Source of the DNA: Citrobacter sp. Awk 4
Lineage (GTDB): Bacteria > Pseudomonadota > Gammaproteobacteria > Enterobacterales > Enterobacteriaceae
Assembly: GCF_028069725.1 (NCBI RefSeq)
Contig: NZ_JANEWG010000008.1
Span: 1 to 64,000, forward strand
Direction of reading: 5' to 3'
DNA: 64,000 bases
Numbering within the stretch: position 1 is the first letter of the stretch; each line of letters opens with the position of its first letter. Shown piece after piece: positions 18,321 through 28,641 of this stretch. Made by a program: the position numbers and the translations under genes. The notes beneath the pieces were generated by a model, which was given only the letters and a program-made list of their open reading frames with translations, was not told the DNA's origin and made no database searches.

Positions 18321-20264
18321 TTACTGACTCAAATCCACCTGGTAAATCGCAAAACCGATATCATCGGTGGCGACTTTTTTCAGCGGATACTGTCCTTTCT
18401 CTTTGATAAACGCGGCGGCTTTATCGGTTGGGGATGTCTCAACACGGATATCCAGCGTCGTCTTACTGTTGATGGGGGCCAGACGCCAGTTATTGTCTGC
18501 TGCCGGATGGATTGCGCCCGCGCGCTTTGTTTCCGCGCTAATCCAGGCTGCCAGCACCGCACGGTTCTCATCCGGCGCAGCAAAAGCGATATGATTTTCG
18601 CCGGTGCCCGCGAACTTACCACCGTAAGCGCGATAGTTATTGGTGGCGATCAGGAACGTCGCGTTCGGATCAATCGGTTTGCCGTTGAAGGTCAGATTCT
18701 TGATGCGTTCTGCGTTAGGGTTGACGGTCTGGCATTCACCGTCATAGCGGGCGGGCTGTGAAACATCCACCTGGTAATTAACGCCATCAATCACATCGAA
18801 GTTATAGGTGCGGAATCCATCCCAGTTAATCAGCGACTGCGGTTTGCTGCTGTGGATATCAATTTGATTAAACTGTCCTACCGAGCATTCCAGCCACTCT
18901 TTCACCTCTTTGCCGCTGGCTTTTACGACCACCAGGGTATTGGGGTAAAGGTAGAGGTCGGCGGCGTTACGGAAGGTGAGTTGCCCTTTTTCCACTTCCA
19001 CAAAGCTGGCTGGATCGTTTTTACGACCACCAACTTTAAACGGTGCGGCGGCAGAAAGCACAGGCAGTTTTGCCAGATCCGGATCGCCCTGAATAAAGTG
19101 TTCAACGTAGGCTTTTTGCGCCATATTCACGACCTGAACGGTCGGATCATCTTGTACCAACGCCAGATAGCTGTACATGTTATCTGCGGATTGACCAATC
19201 GGTTTGCCGACAAATTTGCGAGTGGCGTCATGATCGGCTTTCAGGATATCCACCAGCTTACTGTCTTCCGCTGCCAGCGATTTCTTCGCCGCCGCGTCAT
19301 AAATCGGACGGGCCTCGGCTTTCGCCTGTGTCACCTGCCATTTCCCGCTGTCGTTGTTCAGCACCAGATCCACCACGCCCAGATGATCGCCCCACATGCC
19401 CGGCATAACGGCCGGAACACCGTTAAGGGTACCTTTAGTGATATCTGCGCCTTTAATACTGGCGAAATCTTTGCCCGGGAAGACAGCGTGCGCGTGACCA
19501 AACATAATGGCATCCACGCCCGGGACTTCGCTGAGGTAGTAAACCGAGTTTTCCGCCATGCTGTGGTATGGATCGGCTGAAAGACCGGAGTGTGCAATCA
19601 CGACCACCACATCGGCACCGTTGGCGCGCATTTCGGGGACATACTTGCGGGCGGTTTCGGTGATGTCATTCACCGTCACTTTGCCGCTGAGGTTGGTTTT
19701 ATCCCAGGTCATGATCTGCGGCGGCACAAAACCGATATAACCGATTCTGAGCGTTTGCTTATTACCGTCCTTATCGATGACATCCGTCTCTTTGATCAGA
19801 TAAGGGGTAAACAGCGGCTTCTGGGTTTTAACGTCGATGATGTTGGCGTTTACGTAGGGGAATTTAGCGCCAGACAGCGCGGTGTGTAGATAATCCAGGC
19901 CGTAATTGAATTCATGGTTGCCAAGGTTTCCGACGGCATAATCCAGCGTATTCAGTGCCTTGTAGACAGGATGAATATCACCTTTTTGCAGACCTTTGTC
20001 CGCCATGTAATCGCCCAGCGGACTCCCCTGAATCAGATCACCGTTATCAACCAGCACGCTGTTTTTCACTTCATCTCTGGCGGCATTAATCAAACTTGCC
20101 GTGCGAACCAGGCCGAATTTTTCCGTCGCGGTATCTTTGTAATAATCGAAATCCATCATGTTGCTATGCAAATCAGTCGTTTCCATGATTCGCAGATCGA
20201 CGGTCGCCGCGTTCACGCTGGCAGCGATCAGCGTGGCCAGGAGCGTTGCGCTAAACTTAATCAT
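18321..20264 (-). CDS. cpdB: CpdB, periplasmic 2',3'-cyclic phosphodiesterase/3'-nucleotidase
   Basis: 647 residues, as in E. coli. A signal peptide ([19 protein letters not shown]) is followed by a metallophosphoesterase domain with the two-metal motifs [40 protein letters not shown] and [11 protein letters not shown], then a C-terminal 5'-nucleotidase substrate domain ([31 protein letters not shown]). It breaks down 2',3'-cyclic nucleotides and 3'-nucleotides in the periplasm. The start is the ATG at 20264; the ATG at 20273 adds three residues before the basic start of the signal. Confidence 0.97.
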   Translation of the reverse strand: MIKFSATLLATLIAASVNAATVDLRIMETTDLHSNMMDFDYYKDTATEKFGLVRTASLINAARDEVKNSVLVDNGDLIQGSPLGDYMADKGLQKGDIHPVYKALNTLDYAVGNLGNHEFNYGLDYLHTALSGAKFPYVNANIIDVKTQKPLFTPYLIKETDVIDKDGNKQTLRIGYIGFVPPQIMTWDKTNLSGKVTVNDITETARKYVPEMRANGADVVVVIAHSGLSADPYHSMAENSVYYLSEVPGVDAIMFGHAHAVFPGKDFASIKGADITKGTLNGVPAVMPGMWGDHLGVVDLVLNNDSGKWQVTQAKAEARPIYDAAAKKSLAAEDSKLVDILKADHDATRKFVGKPIGQSADNMYSYLALVQDDPTVQVVNMAQKAYVEHFIQGDPDLAKLPVLSAAAPFKVGGRKNDPASFVEVEKGQLTFRNAADLYLYPNTLVVVKASGKEVKEWLECSVGQFNQIDIHSSKPQSLINWDGFRTYNFDVIDGVNYQVDVSQPARYDGECQTVNPNAERIKNLTFNGKPIDPNATFLIATNNYRAYGGKFAGTGENHIAFAAPDENRAVLAAWISAETKRAGAIHPAADNNWRLAPINSKTTLDIRVETSPTDKAAAFIKEKGQYPLKKVATDDIGFAIYQVDLSQ

Positions 20265-20452
20265 CAGGGGCATCCTTTTAAGATCTAAGCCACAAAAGAA
20301 AATGTATCTATATCTTCTTGCTTACAGAATCGTGAATCATGCCATGAATTTACCCGCCAAAACCGCAGTCGCTATCACAGTTGGCGGATCCCCTGACGAT
20401 AGGGTATAAGTAAAACAACGAGTTAACGCCACGGCCACAAACGAGGTGGAGA

Positions 20453-21193
20453 ATGTTAGAACATGTATGCCAGCTTGCACGGAATGCGGGTGATGCCATT
20501 ATGCAAATCTACGATGGAGTCAAACCGATGGAGATCACCAGCAAACAGGATGATTCTCCAGTCACTGCGGCGGATCTTGCCGCGCATGCCGTGATAGTTG
20601 AAGGATTACAGGCGCTGACGCCGGATATTCCGGTTCTCTCTGAGGAAGACCCGCAGAGCTGGGACGTACGCCAGCACTGGCAGCGTTACTGGCTGGTAGA
20701 CCCACTGGATGGCACGAAAGAGTTCATTAAACGTAACGGGGAGTTCACTGTTAATATTGCGCTGATCGACAAGGGTAAGCCGGTATTGGGCGTGGTTTAT
20801 GCTCCTGTTATGAAGGTGATGTACAGCGCGGCAGAAGGAAAAGCCTGGAAAGAAGAGTGCGGTACGCGTAAACAAATTCAGGTACGTGACGCCCGCCCGC
20901 CGCTGGTGGTAATTAGCCGCTCGCATGCAGACAGCGAATTGAAAGAGTATTTGCAGCAGTTGGGCGAGCACCAGACCACCTCGATCGGATCTTCCCTCAA
21001 GTTCTGCCTGGTGGCAGAAGGGCAGGCTCAGCTGTATCCACGCTTTGGCCCCACGAACGTCTGGGATACCGCTGCGGGCCATGCTGTTGCCGCTGCGGCC
21101 GGGGCGCATATTCACGACTGGCAGGGTAAACCACTGAATTACACGCCGCGCGAATCCTTCCTCAACCCCGGCTTCCGGGTCTCTATTTACTGA
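20453..21193 (+). CDS. cysQ: CysQ, 3'(2'),5'-bisphosphate nucleotidase
   Basis: 246 residues, as in E. coli. It belongs to the inositol-monophosphatase superfamily, with metal-binding motifs LSEEDP (near 64), [19 protein letters not shown] (about 81-98) and WDTAAGHAV (about 202). It removes the 3'-phosphate from PAP, recycling the by-product of sulfate assimilation. It is divergent from cpdB and its 3' end overlaps that of ytfJ by 11 bases. Confidence 0.97.
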   Translation: MLEHVCQLARNAGDAIMQIYDGVKPMEITSKQDDSPVTAADLAAHAVIVEGLQALTPDIPVLSEEDPQSWDVRQHWQRYWLVDPLDGTKEFIKRNGEFTVNIALIDKGKPVLGVVYAPVMKVMYSAAEGKAWKEECGTRKQIQVRDARPPLVVISRSHADSELKEYLQQLGEHQTTSIGSSLKFCLVAEGQAQLYPRFGPTNVWDTAAGHAVAAAAGAHIHDWQGKPLNYTPRESFLNPGFRVSIY

Positions 21194-21740
21194 GTAACGT
21201 ATGCAGCAGGGCGATCACCTGCTGCACCTCTTCCTGCGTTAATGCGCCATCTTTTGCCCACTGAATCCGCCCGTCTTTGTCGAGTACGGCGATAGCTGAA
21301 CTCTCTTCATCCAGTTGCCAGGTTTTACGCGCAATGCCGTCGCTGTCGACAATAAACTGCGACCAGGGGTAGAGCTTCTTATTACTCTCAAGGCTACTGC
21401 GCACGAACATACCGGAACCAGGAATGGCGTCATCCGTGTTAACGATGGTGGTAGTCTGGTATTTGTCGTGAGGCAGCTTCGCCGCTTTGATGGCTTCTAT
21501 CAGCGTCGCGTTTTTCTCTTTGGCAGAAGTGCGTCCGGCGATGTGTTGCAGAATGCGTACTTTCCCAGGCAACTGCGCGCTATTCCAGCTTTTGTAGCTA
21601 AACTTATCACTATCAAGAATCAATTCACCGCGATCGGCGATCCCCACTGGTTGCACGCGCTGGTGCATTTCGAAGTTATGTGCGGAGGCCATCATCGGCA
21701 GTAACAGGCATGAGAGCGCCAGAAGCTTACGTAGGGTCAT
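21183..21740 (-). CDS. ytfJ: YtfJ, periplasmic thioredoxin-fold-like protein
   Basis: 185 residues (E. coli 184) with a signal peptide ([20 protein letters not shown]). The mature part resembles a redoxin/thioredoxin fold ([59 protein letters not shown]) but has no CxxC pair, so classic disulfide chemistry is unlikely. The function is unknown. It converges on cysQ with an 11-base overlap. Confidence 0.92.
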   Translation of the reverse strand: MTLRKLLALSCLLLPMMASAHNFEMHQRVQPVGIADRGELILDSDKFSYKSWNSAQLPGKVRILQHIAGRTSAKEKNATLIEAIKAAKLPHDKYQTTTIVNTDDAIPGSGMFVRSSLESNKKLYPWSQFIVDSDGIARKTWQLDEESSAIAVLDKDGRIQWAKDGALTQEEVQQVIALLHTLLSK

Positions 21741-22061
21741 GGTGTTTCCTTATTATTTGAAGGTGATCCGACCACTTGGGTCTGAGATTTAATCATATGT
21801 GCGAATGATGCTTTTTCCCGCAAACGCAATGCCAGTTTGCGGACGGGCGCACAAATCCTGCGAAAAATGAAGGCTTATACTGAATCCAGCGCGTCGTTGA
21901 AACGATAATTCTGAATAAGTGTAATGGAAAGGTAAATAAACTTATACGCGCTGGAAACATCGTCGAGATAGTCTATAGTCATATGGCATTAAAATTTGCG
22001 CCTTAGAACAGTTGGGCTGATTGTGGCACCGCAAAGGCGTAATGCTCAGCAGGAGACAACA

Positions 22062-22268
22062 ATGAAAATTTTCCAACGGTACAACCCGCTGCAGGTGGCG
22101 AAGTACGTGAAGATCCTGTTTCGTGGACGGTTATATATCAAGGATGTAGGCGCTTTTGAGTTTGATAAAGGTAAGATTCTTGTCCCAAAAGTGAAGGACA
22201 AGCAGCATTTTTCTGTGATGTCTGAAGTTAACCGTCAAGTTTTGCGTCTGCAAACTGAGATGGCTTAA
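22062..22268 (+). CDS. ytfK: YtfK, small SpoT-activating stress protein
   Basis: 68 residues starting [30 protein letters not shown], nearly the same as E. coli YtfK. In E. coli YtfK binds SpoT and shifts it toward (p)ppGpp synthesis under phosphate or fatty-acid starvation. The ATG at 22062 has AGGAGAC at 22050-22056; a longer frame from 21996 lacks support. The hairpin just downstream serves both ytfK and the convergent paeA. Confidence 0.95.
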   Translation: MKIFQRYNPLQVAKYVKILFRGRLYIKDVGAFEFDKGKILVPKVKDKQHFSVMSEVNRQVLRLQTEMA

Positions 22269-22300
22269 CCGAAGTGCTATGCGATAGCTAAAGCAGTATA

Positions 22301-22330
22301 AAAAACGGCTCCTGAACAGGAGCCGTTGAT
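22301..22330. terminator. Bidirectional terminator between ytfK and paeA
   Basis: A perfect 11-base stem, AACGGCTCCTG (22304-22314) with CAGGAGCCGTT (22317-22327) and a two-base apical loop as drawn. The A-run before it gives a T-run on the - strand (good for paeA); on the + strand the T content after it is modest. Confidence 0.82.
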
Positions 22331-22348
22331 GTTTCTAAGGCGTGGAGA

Positions 22349-23686
22349 TTATGCCGCGTTCTCTTCTTTAGCATCGGGCAGTTTCGGCGTCAGCGTTGTG
22401 GGTTTCGTGCCGAGTCGCGTAACCAGCAACTGATCGATACGGTAGTTATCGATATCCACCACTTCAAACTTGTAGCCGGAAAACTTCACCGAATCGGTAC
22501 GTTTCGGGATTTTTCGCAGCATAAACATCATAAAGCCGCCGATGGTTTCATAGTTACCTGACTGTGGAAACTCGTCGATATCCAGCACGCGCATGACGTC
22601 ATCAATAGGCGTACCGCCATCAACCAGCCATGAGTTCTCATCACGCGCGACAATCTGTTCTTCCAGACCCTGGCCCACCAGGTCGCCCATTAATGTCGTC
22701 ATCACATCATTGAGGGTGATAATACCTACCACCAGTGCGTACTCGTTCATGATAACGGCAAAATCTTCACCCGCAGTTTTGAAACTTTCCAGCGCTTCAG
22801 AGAGGGTTAAGGTGTCCGGAACGATCAGCGTATTGCGGATCTGGACGCCGCTGTTTAGCGCCATGCTCTGGTTCGCCAGCACGCGGTTGAGCAGGTCTTT
22901 TGAGTCAACGTAGCCAATGATGTGGTCGATGTCTTCGTTACAGACCAGGAATTTCGAGTGCGGATGCTCCGCCACTTTGTTTTTCAGGCTCTGTTCATCT
23001 TCATGCAGATCAAACCAGATCACGTTTTCACGCGAGGTCATGGAAGAGGGCACGGTGCGAGATTCCAGTTCGAACACGTTTTCAATCAATTCGTGTTCCT
23101 GTTTACGCAGTACGCCTGCCAACGCACCGGCTTCAACGACGGCATAGATATCATCAGAGGTAATGTCGTCTTTACGCACCATCGGCAATTTGAAGATGCG
23201 AAAAATCATGTTCGCCAGACCGTTGAAGAACCACACCAGCGGGCGAAACACAAACAGGCAGAAGCGCATCGGGTTGATGATACGCAAAGCCACAGCTTCT
23301 GGCGCAATCATACCGATGCGTTTCGGGGTTAAATCCGCGAACAAAATAAACAGACCGGTGACCAGCGAGAAAGAGAGAATAAAGCTCAGTTGCTCGGACA
23401 GTTCGGCTGAGAAATAGGTAGAGAACAGGGAATGAAATGCCGGAGAAAATGCGGCATCGCCCACGATACCGCCGAGAATGGCGACCGCGTTCAGGCCAAT
23501 TTGCACCACGGTAAAGAACATTCCCGGGTTTTCCTGCATTTTCAACACGCGATGCGCGTTGATGTTGCCTTCATCCGCTAACAACTTAAGTTTAATTTTA
23601 CGTGAGGCGGCAAGCGAGATCTCGGATATCGAGAAGAACGCACTCACAGCGATCAAGCAGAGTATGATTAAAATACTGTTTAACAT
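22349..23686 (-). CDS. paeA: PaeA (YtfL), CNNM/CorC-type polyamine exporter
   Basis: 445 residues (E. coli 447). It has an N-terminal DUF21/CNNM membrane domain with about four segments (residues 1-190), a pair of CBS domains (about 210-335), and a C-terminal CorC/HlyC domain (about 350-430). E. coli YtfL was renamed PaeA after genetic evidence that it exports cadaverine and putrescine and protects stationary-phase cells. It is the last backbone gene before the accessory sugar island. Its leader (23687-23800) holds a GCCGG/CCGGC hairpin. Confidence 0.93.
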   Translation of the reverse strand: MLNSILIILCLIAVSAFFSISEISLAASRKIKLKLLADEGNINAHRVLKMQENPGMFFTVVQIGLNAVAILGGIVGDAAFSPAFHSLFSTYFSAELSEQLSFILSFSLVTGLFILFADLTPKRIGMIAPEAVALRIINPMRFCLFVFRPLVWFFNGLANMIFRIFKLPMVRKDDITSDDIYAVVEAGALAGVLRKQEHELIENVFELESRTVPSSMTSRENVIWFDLHEDEQSLKNKVAEHPHSKFLVCNEDIDHIIGYVDSKDLLNRVLANQSMALNSGVQIRNTLIVPDTLTLSEALESFKTAGEDFAVIMNEYALVVGIITLNDVMTTLMGDLVGQGLEEQIVARDENSWLVDGGTPIDDVMRVLDIDEFPQSGNYETIGGFMMFMLRKIPKRTDSVKFSGYKFEVVDIDNYRIDQLLVTRLGTKPTTLTPKLPDAKEENAA

Positions 23687-23834
23687 ATCTTATCCGACCG
23701 TTCAGGTCAGATCCTCGGAAGGGAGTTGATAAATCCGTGTGAAATACACATTGAAAACCGGCCCGAAGGAAGTGAGCCGGCAATTTCAGTCGCTAGTATA
23801 GCGTAAGGTACTGTAATGCCGCCAGAGGGTCAGT

Positions 23835-24905
23835 TTAGCCCATTGCGCTCAGTTTACTGACCAGCGCCATCTCTTGTTCGCTAAAGGGAAGACCGTCAGG
23901 CGTCAGTACATCGTGAAACCATAACGAATCCTGATATTCATCGAAGGCGATATCTGGCCAGGGTAGCCAGGTTTGTGTTTTACCCTGCACGAGTCCCCAC
24001 TGATAATTTGAGATGCGCTGTGTATGAAACAGTGGCAATTGCGTTTCTATTCGGCTCCCGACATGGCGCGCCATCCATTCTGTACAGAAAATGGGACGCC
24101 CGAAGGCAGCAAGCTGAGACAGGATTGACCGCTGGCCTGGCGTGTTGACGTAGGCGTGGTAGCTAATCACATCCGACAGGTGCAGTGCCGCGACATCAAT
24201 CGGATGGGTAAAAGCCGTTTCACAGGCCTCGCGATTGTCGATATGCCAGGCCGCGACGGTTAACGGTTGGGAAGGCGATTCCTCTCTCGCCCACCGGAAG
24301 ACATTAAACAGCAAAGTAAGCGCATAGATTTCCAGCAGGTCATCGTAGAGGGCACTTTCATGCTGACCACAAAAAATGCCGCCGTTACCGGGTTCGTTGT
24401 ATAAATCCCAGATCTGAATGCGAGGATCGTGGCGAAAATAGCGGATCATATCCCGCACGTAGGCTTCGATCTGCGGCCAACTGCGCCTGTCGATAACCTT
24501 CCCGCGTCCAGGACTGCCCGACGCCTGACTATTGTGAATACCGGGAACAGGGGATTTTTGTTGCCCAATAAACGGTTCGTCGCCTGAGAATGCGCAGTCA
24601 TCCAGCAAAGTCAGCATGACCTTGATCCCATGAGCATGGGCAATAGCCAGGAAACTGTCGATACGGTTAATCAACCCATTTCGGTCATGCTGCCAGACGG
24701 TAAAAGGTAAATTCGTCCTCAACCGGTTATACCCGTAAGTGCCTGCCCAGGTTAGCTCCTGCTCAATGGTTCTGAGATCAAATGTTTCTGCTTGCCACAT
24801 TTCCAGCCAATTGACCGACGTACGGGGTAAGTAGTTGAAACCACAGCCCCATCGCTGCTGCTGGTACCACATGTTTGCCCGAACAATGCTCCAGGGTTGA
24901 TACAT
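23835..24905 (-). CDS. Clan-A (GH5-like) cytoplasmic glycoside hydrolase
   Basis: 356 residues from the ATG at 24905, which has AGGA eight bases upstream and lies 10 bases after the transporter stop. The TIM-barrel pattern of clan GH-A is visible: [12 protein letters not shown] at strand 2, DLYNEPGN with the acid/base Glu near residue 171, SYHAYV, and FCTEWMARH with the nucleophile Glu near residue 276. There is no signal peptide, so it acts on imported di- or oligosaccharides or glycosides. It is the last gene of the island operon, after the transporter. The exact GH family and bond cleaved cannot be told by eye; GH5 or GH39-like are the nearest in feel. Confidence 0.78.
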   Translation of the reverse strand: MYQPWSIVRANMWYQQQRWGCGFNYLPRTSVNWLEMWQAETFDLRTIEQELTWAGTYGYNRLRTNLPFTVWQHDRNGLINRIDSFLAIAHAHGIKVMLTLLDDCAFSGDEPFIGQQKSPVPGIHNSQASGSPGRGKVIDRRSWPQIEAYVRDMIRYFRHDPRIQIWDLYNEPGNGGIFCGQHESALYDDLLEIYALTLLFNVFRWAREESPSQPLTVAAWHIDNREACETAFTHPIDVAALHLSDVISYHAYVNTPGQRSILSQLAAFGRPIFCTEWMARHVGSRIETQLPLFHTQRISNYQWGLVQGKTQTWLPWPDIAFDEYQDSLWFHDVLTPDGLPFSEQEMALVSKLSAMG

Positions 24906-24915
24906 GCTGTGTTTC

Positions 24916-26460
24916 CTATTTTGCACCGGAAAGACCGATATTTCCTGTTATGCGGCGTGTTGCATCGCCACCCCACACTTCGTCATATTCATAACCTGTG
25001 AGCTGTAGAATCACGGCCTGGGTCTTCTCATCACAGTCGGTGCCATTTCCGCCCAGCTTGCGGCGTGCGATTTCTTTCAGCAAAAGTTGATGTGTTTCCC
25101 GCGTCAATTTGAATTTGAAGGTGACCCAGAAACTGACGGCCAGCAGCGCAGCAGTGGCAAAGATCATCAGGCCGATAATGGCGTGTAATGCGCTTTCCGG
25201 CTGTGCACCGTTTCCTTTCACAAAACCACATTCTTCCAATACGATGCCAATCATCAGGATGGCGATCGCCACAGTACTTTTACGCGTCAGTACCATGACG
25301 CCTGCGAAAATCCCCTCACGACGCTGCTGAGTCACCATTTCATCAATATCGGGGATAAAACTGTAAATATTCCAGGGAATATAATAGAGGCCGGAGCGTG
25401 CAGCGCCGAGAAGAATAAAGACAGCAGAAAATAAAGTAGTAGGCACCTGAATGTTGGTGTAATAAGTGATAAACAAGAAGGTGAGCACGCCAAATATACA
25501 TCCGTAAGACAACCTCAGCGCAGCAGATGGCGTAATGTTAAGTTTATTTAGTAATAACATGAAGCCATAAGTCCCCGGAACAGAGGCGAAGGCAGCGATA
25601 CTTAACCAACCTGATACAGACGATGCGTCCTGCTTCAGGCAGTAAATGACATAGTAAGTAAATACTGAGCCAAAAACATCCATCGCAGTGAAAGAAAAAA
25701 TATAAATAATAATGTGCAATCGAAATGCCCGTATTTTGAACGAAGAAAAGAGATCGAGTACGAGGTATTTCAGATGGTTAAATAACCCACCCGTGCGCTG
25801 GAGATTGATGTGAAATGACTCTTCCTGCACATCTTTTGCTTCCCAGGTACAGCGCCAGGTGGTGAAGACAGCGATGCAAAATACCGTTGAAAATAGTAGT
25901 CCAGTCAATGTGTAGGTAAATGGGTTATCTTTTCCGGTGAATTGCATAATGATTCCGGGCACTGATACCGCAAGAAAACCGCCCAGTTGCGAGCAGATCA
26001 TGCGTACGCCAGAAAGGCGGCTTCGCTCTTCATAGCGGTTAGTCATCTCCGCCGCCAGGGTTTCCCACGGCACCAGTACCATGGCTGACAGAAGTTCAAT
26101 GGATAAATAGGTTCCCAGGTAATACCAGTAGCCCATGTCGGTCAGCCACAGCAGAGCATACAGAAACATTAAAGGGGAACTGAGTAATAAAAAGAAGCGG
26201 CGACGACCAAATTTTCGCCCAAGCCAGGTGTTTCCAAAGTTATCGGTGACATAACCCATTATCGGGCTTAAAAGGGCGTCAATAACACGGGCAATTGCAA
26301 ATATTGAACCCGCTTCGATTACACTCAATCCGCAATAAGTGGTGTAAAAAAATAAAAGCCAGGTGCCAATAATGGCGAATGCGCCTCCGCCAAATAAATC
26401 AGTTACGCCGTAGCCAATTGCCACACCATAGCCGACTCTGCGTTCAGTAGGTTTGACCAT
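24916..26460 (-). CDS. GPH-family sugar:cation symporter
   Basis: 514 residues with 12 membrane segments in the glycoside-pentoside-hexuronide pattern of the MFS: a [11 protein letters not shown] start, [36 protein letters not shown] after segment 2 (residues about 60-95), and a long C-terminal tail of about 75 residues. Relatives carry melibiose, glucuronides, sulfoquinovose and similar sugars. The C-terminal tail is longer than in most members. It follows the oxidoreductase genes by 78 bases and precedes the glycosidase by 10, so it presumably imports that enzyme's substrate. Confidence 0.87.
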   Translation of the reverse strand: MVKPTERRVGYGVAIGYGVTDLFGGGAFAIIGTWLLFFYTTYCGLSVIEAGSIFAIARVIDALLSPIMGYVTDNFGNTWLGRKFGRRRFFLLLSSPLMFLYALLWLTDMGYWYYLGTYLSIELLSAMVLVPWETLAAEMTNRYEERSRLSGVRMICSQLGGFLAVSVPGIIMQFTGKDNPFTYTLTGLLFSTVFCIAVFTTWRCTWEAKDVQEESFHINLQRTGGLFNHLKYLVLDLFSSFKIRAFRLHIIIYIFSFTAMDVFGSVFTYYVIYCLKQDASSVSGWLSIAAFASVPGTYGFMLLLNKLNITPSAALRLSYGCIFGVLTFLFITYYTNIQVPTTLFSAVFILLGAARSGLYYIPWNIYSFIPDIDEMVTQQRREGIFAGVMVLTRKSTVAIAILMIGIVLEECGFVKGNGAQPESALHAIIGLMIFATAALLAVSFWVTFKFKLTRETHQLLLKEIARRKLGGNGTDCDEKTQAVILQLTGYEYDEVWGGDATRRITGNIGLSGAK

Positions 26461-26538
26461 AATTATTTTCCAGTTTCATAGTGTAATAAAATTCCGTTTT
26501 TATTCGGAGGATTGTTTCTATCTGGAATAAAATGTTTT

Positions 26539-27561
26539 TTAGCCGTTAATTGTTATCCATTGTCGTATTTGAGACGATCGATAAATAGCCTCCACAAGCG
26601 CCAGTGATTTTTTCGCTTCATGAATATCGGTAAATTCTGTCTGACCCGGGTGTGATATAGCATCATAAAAATGACGGATAGCCTGATAATGGCCGCGACC
26701 CCAGTAACTTTTGGTCTTCCCCTCTGGTGAGGCATCGCTCACCAGTTTTACGCGCTCCTCACCTGTGACTCGCCACAGGGTGTTGTCCGTCAACTGATAC
26801 AGACCTTTTTCGCACTGTATCTCCAGTAGCAGCGGTGAGTCGACGGTGTTGCAGTTACTCGCGTAGAACAGGCCGCGTGCGCCATTGTTAAAAAGCATGA
26901 CGGCCATCGCGCTGTCTTCTGCTTCCGTCACCTCCGCTAACACGCTGCTATCCACCACACCTTTCAGCCGCGACACCCCGTCAGCGAACCACTGCATCAG
27001 GTCCAGGGTATGAATCGCCTGGTTAATCAGCAGACTGCCGCCTTCATGGGCGAAACGCCCACGCCACGGGCTTTCGGTGTAATAAGCTTCCGAACGCGCC
27101 CAGGTGAGTACGGCTTTAAGACTGAGCATGTTGCCGAGCGTACCGTGCGCCAGCTCCTCGCGGATCCGCAGACTTGTTGGGTTAAGTCGGTTTTGGTAGC
27201 AGACGCCCAGCAAGCCTGGCGCGCAGCGCAGCGCCTCCGCTATCTCGGCGGCTTCATGGCCAGTGAGTCCCACCGGTTTCTCACAAAAGACGTGTTTACC
27301 CGCAGCAAGCGCGGCGATGACCATTGTTTTATGTTCAAAATGGGGCGTGCAGATATGCACCACATCGATCTCGTTATCCAGCAGCATCTCACGATAGTCT
27401 TGATAGAAGCGGCATCCGTAGGTTTCTGCCAGTGTTGATCCGATGTTGCTATTGATATCGACCAGCGCCTTCAGCGTGACTCCCGGCAGCTGTTTAAGCG
27501 CGTTCATGTGGCAACCATGAATCGCGCCGGCACCGATAATGGCGGCGTTAAGGTTTTGCAT
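26539..27561 (-). CDS. Gfo/Idh/MocA oxidoreductase, island copy 4
   Basis: 340 residues. A Rossmann N-terminus with NAAIIGAGAIHGCHMNAL, the EKP motif (VFCEKPVGLTGHE near residue 93) and the C-terminal alpha/beta domain with GGSLLINQAIHTLDLMQWF, where the His/Asp pair is catalytic in the family. It would oxidise or reduce a hydroxyl of a sugar or cyclitol with NAD(P). A GAGGGG ribosome site precedes the ATG. It lies 12 bases after copy 3 in the transcript. The substrate is unknown. Confidence 0.87.
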   Translation of the reverse strand: MQNLNAAIIGAGAIHGCHMNALKQLPGVTLKALVDINSNIGSTLAETYGCRFYQDYREMLLDNEIDVVHICTPHFEHKTMVIAALAAGKHVFCEKPVGLTGHEAAEIAEALRCAPGLLGVCYQNRLNPTSLRIREELAHGTLGNMLSLKAVLTWARSEAYYTESPWRGRFAHEGGSLLINQAIHTLDLMQWFADGVSRLKGVVDSSVLAEVTEAEDSAMAVMLFNNGARGLFYASNCNTVDSPLLLEIQCEKGLYQLTDNTLWRVTGEERVKLVSDASPEGKTKSYWGRGHYQAIRHFYDAISHPGQTEFTDIHEAKKSLALVEAIYRSSQIRQWITING

Positions 27562-27573
27562 CAGCCCCTCCGG

Positions 27574-28641
27574 TTATGACGATGCGTTCGCCAGCATTTG
27601 CGCTTTTACGCACAATTCTGCGGCTTTGAACGCATGGGCCTGGGTCATAGCGTTTTCGGTTCGGTGAATACAGTCGAGGATCAGCTCGCCAAAATAGGGG
27701 AAGCCGACGTTACCCGCGACGGGATAGCGGAATTCGCCCTCATTATTCACCAAATAGACCACATCCTGTTCACCGTGAGTGATATCGACATATTTACGGA
27801 TCTCGATATATCCCTCTGTACCCAGCAGCGTCAGGCGGCCGTCGCCCCAGGAGGAGAGGCCATCTGGGGTAAACCAGTCGCAGCGGAAATAGCCTGTCGC
27901 GCCGTTCTCACCTGCCAGCATCGCATCGCCAAAATCTTCAAATTGCGGATATTGCGGGTGATTGACGTTACGCACCTGGCTGGCGACGATATGCGCCTCG
28001 TGGTTACCTGTGTAAAACAGAAATTGCTCGATCTGGTGGCTACCAATGTCGCAAAGGATGCCGCCGAAGTAGCGACGTTCATAAAACCAGTCCGGTCGGC
28101 CAGTACCTTCGCGGTGCGGACCGGTACCCAGCGTTTGGATGACGCGGCCAATCGCCCCTTGCTTCACCAACTCTCCGGCGAACACGGCGCTCTCTACATG
28201 CAGACGTTCGCTGTAATACACCGCATACTTACGCCCTGTTTTTGCCACCATTGCTTTGGCGTCTTCCAGTTGCTCCAGCGTGGTCAGTGGCGCTTTATCA
28301 GTGAAATAATCTTTGCCTGCGTCCATCACTTTTAAACCCAGCGGACAGCGCTCAGAGGGGATTGCGGCGCCAGCCACCAGATTGACGCTTGCGTCATTCA
28401 GGATCGTCTCAAGCGAGTCGGCAACCTGTGCCTGCGGATACTGTTGCAGAAAAAGATCCACTTTATGCGGCTCGGGATCGTAGACCCATTTCAGGGTGGC
28501 GCCCGCGTCGATAAGTCCGTTGCTCATGCCATAAATATGACCGTGATCGAGGGCGGCGGCGGCAAAGACAAATTCCCCCGGTTTAACCACGGGCTGTGGT
28601 TTGCCAGTCGGGGCATAGTTCATTCCGTCTTTCTTGTTCAT
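27574..28641 (-). CDS. Gfo/Idh/MocA oxidoreductase, island copy 3 (DKAP variant)
   Basis: 355 residues. It is the least typical of the four copies. The N-terminus is FVFAAAALDHGHIYGMSNGLIDAG rather than a GxGxxG loop, the usual EKP motif is replaced by TDKAPLTT near residue 123, and the catalytic-domain motif reads CDIGSHQIEQFLFYTG. This looks like the subgroup of the family whose nucleotide binding differs from the classic Rossmann loop. It overlaps copy 2 by an ATGA, so the two are translationally coupled. It may be a non-redox lyase, epimerase or hydrolase-like member rather than a simple dehydrogenase. Confidence 0.82.
   Translation of the reverse strand: MNKKDGMNYAPTGKPQPVVKPGEFVFAAAALDHGHIYGMSNGLIDAGATLKWVYDPEPHKVDLFLQQYPQAQVADSLETILNDASVNLVAGAAIPSERCPLGLKVMDAGKDYFTDKAPLTTLEQLEDAKAMVAKTGRKYAVYYSERLHVESAVFAGELVKQGAIGRVIQTLGTGPHREGTGRPDWFYERRYFGGILCDIGSHQIEQFLFYTGNHEAHIVASQVRNVNHPQYPQFEDFGDAMLAGENGATGYFRCDWFTPDGLSSWGDGRLTLLGTEGYIEIRKYVDITHGEQDVVYLVNNEGEFRYPVAGNVGFPYFGELILDCIHRTENAMTQAHAFKAAELCVKAQMLANASS

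Noticed and set aside
18852..19580. Open frame of 242 codons on + opposite cpdB
   Set aside because: It lies wholly inside cpdB on the other strand. The protein has no recognisable domain and cpdB is full length and conserved, so this is a codon-bias shadow.
27598..28335. Open frame of 245 codons on + opposite oxidoreductase copy 3
   Set aside because: It is antisense to a clearly coding, coupled gene and no family is visible in it.
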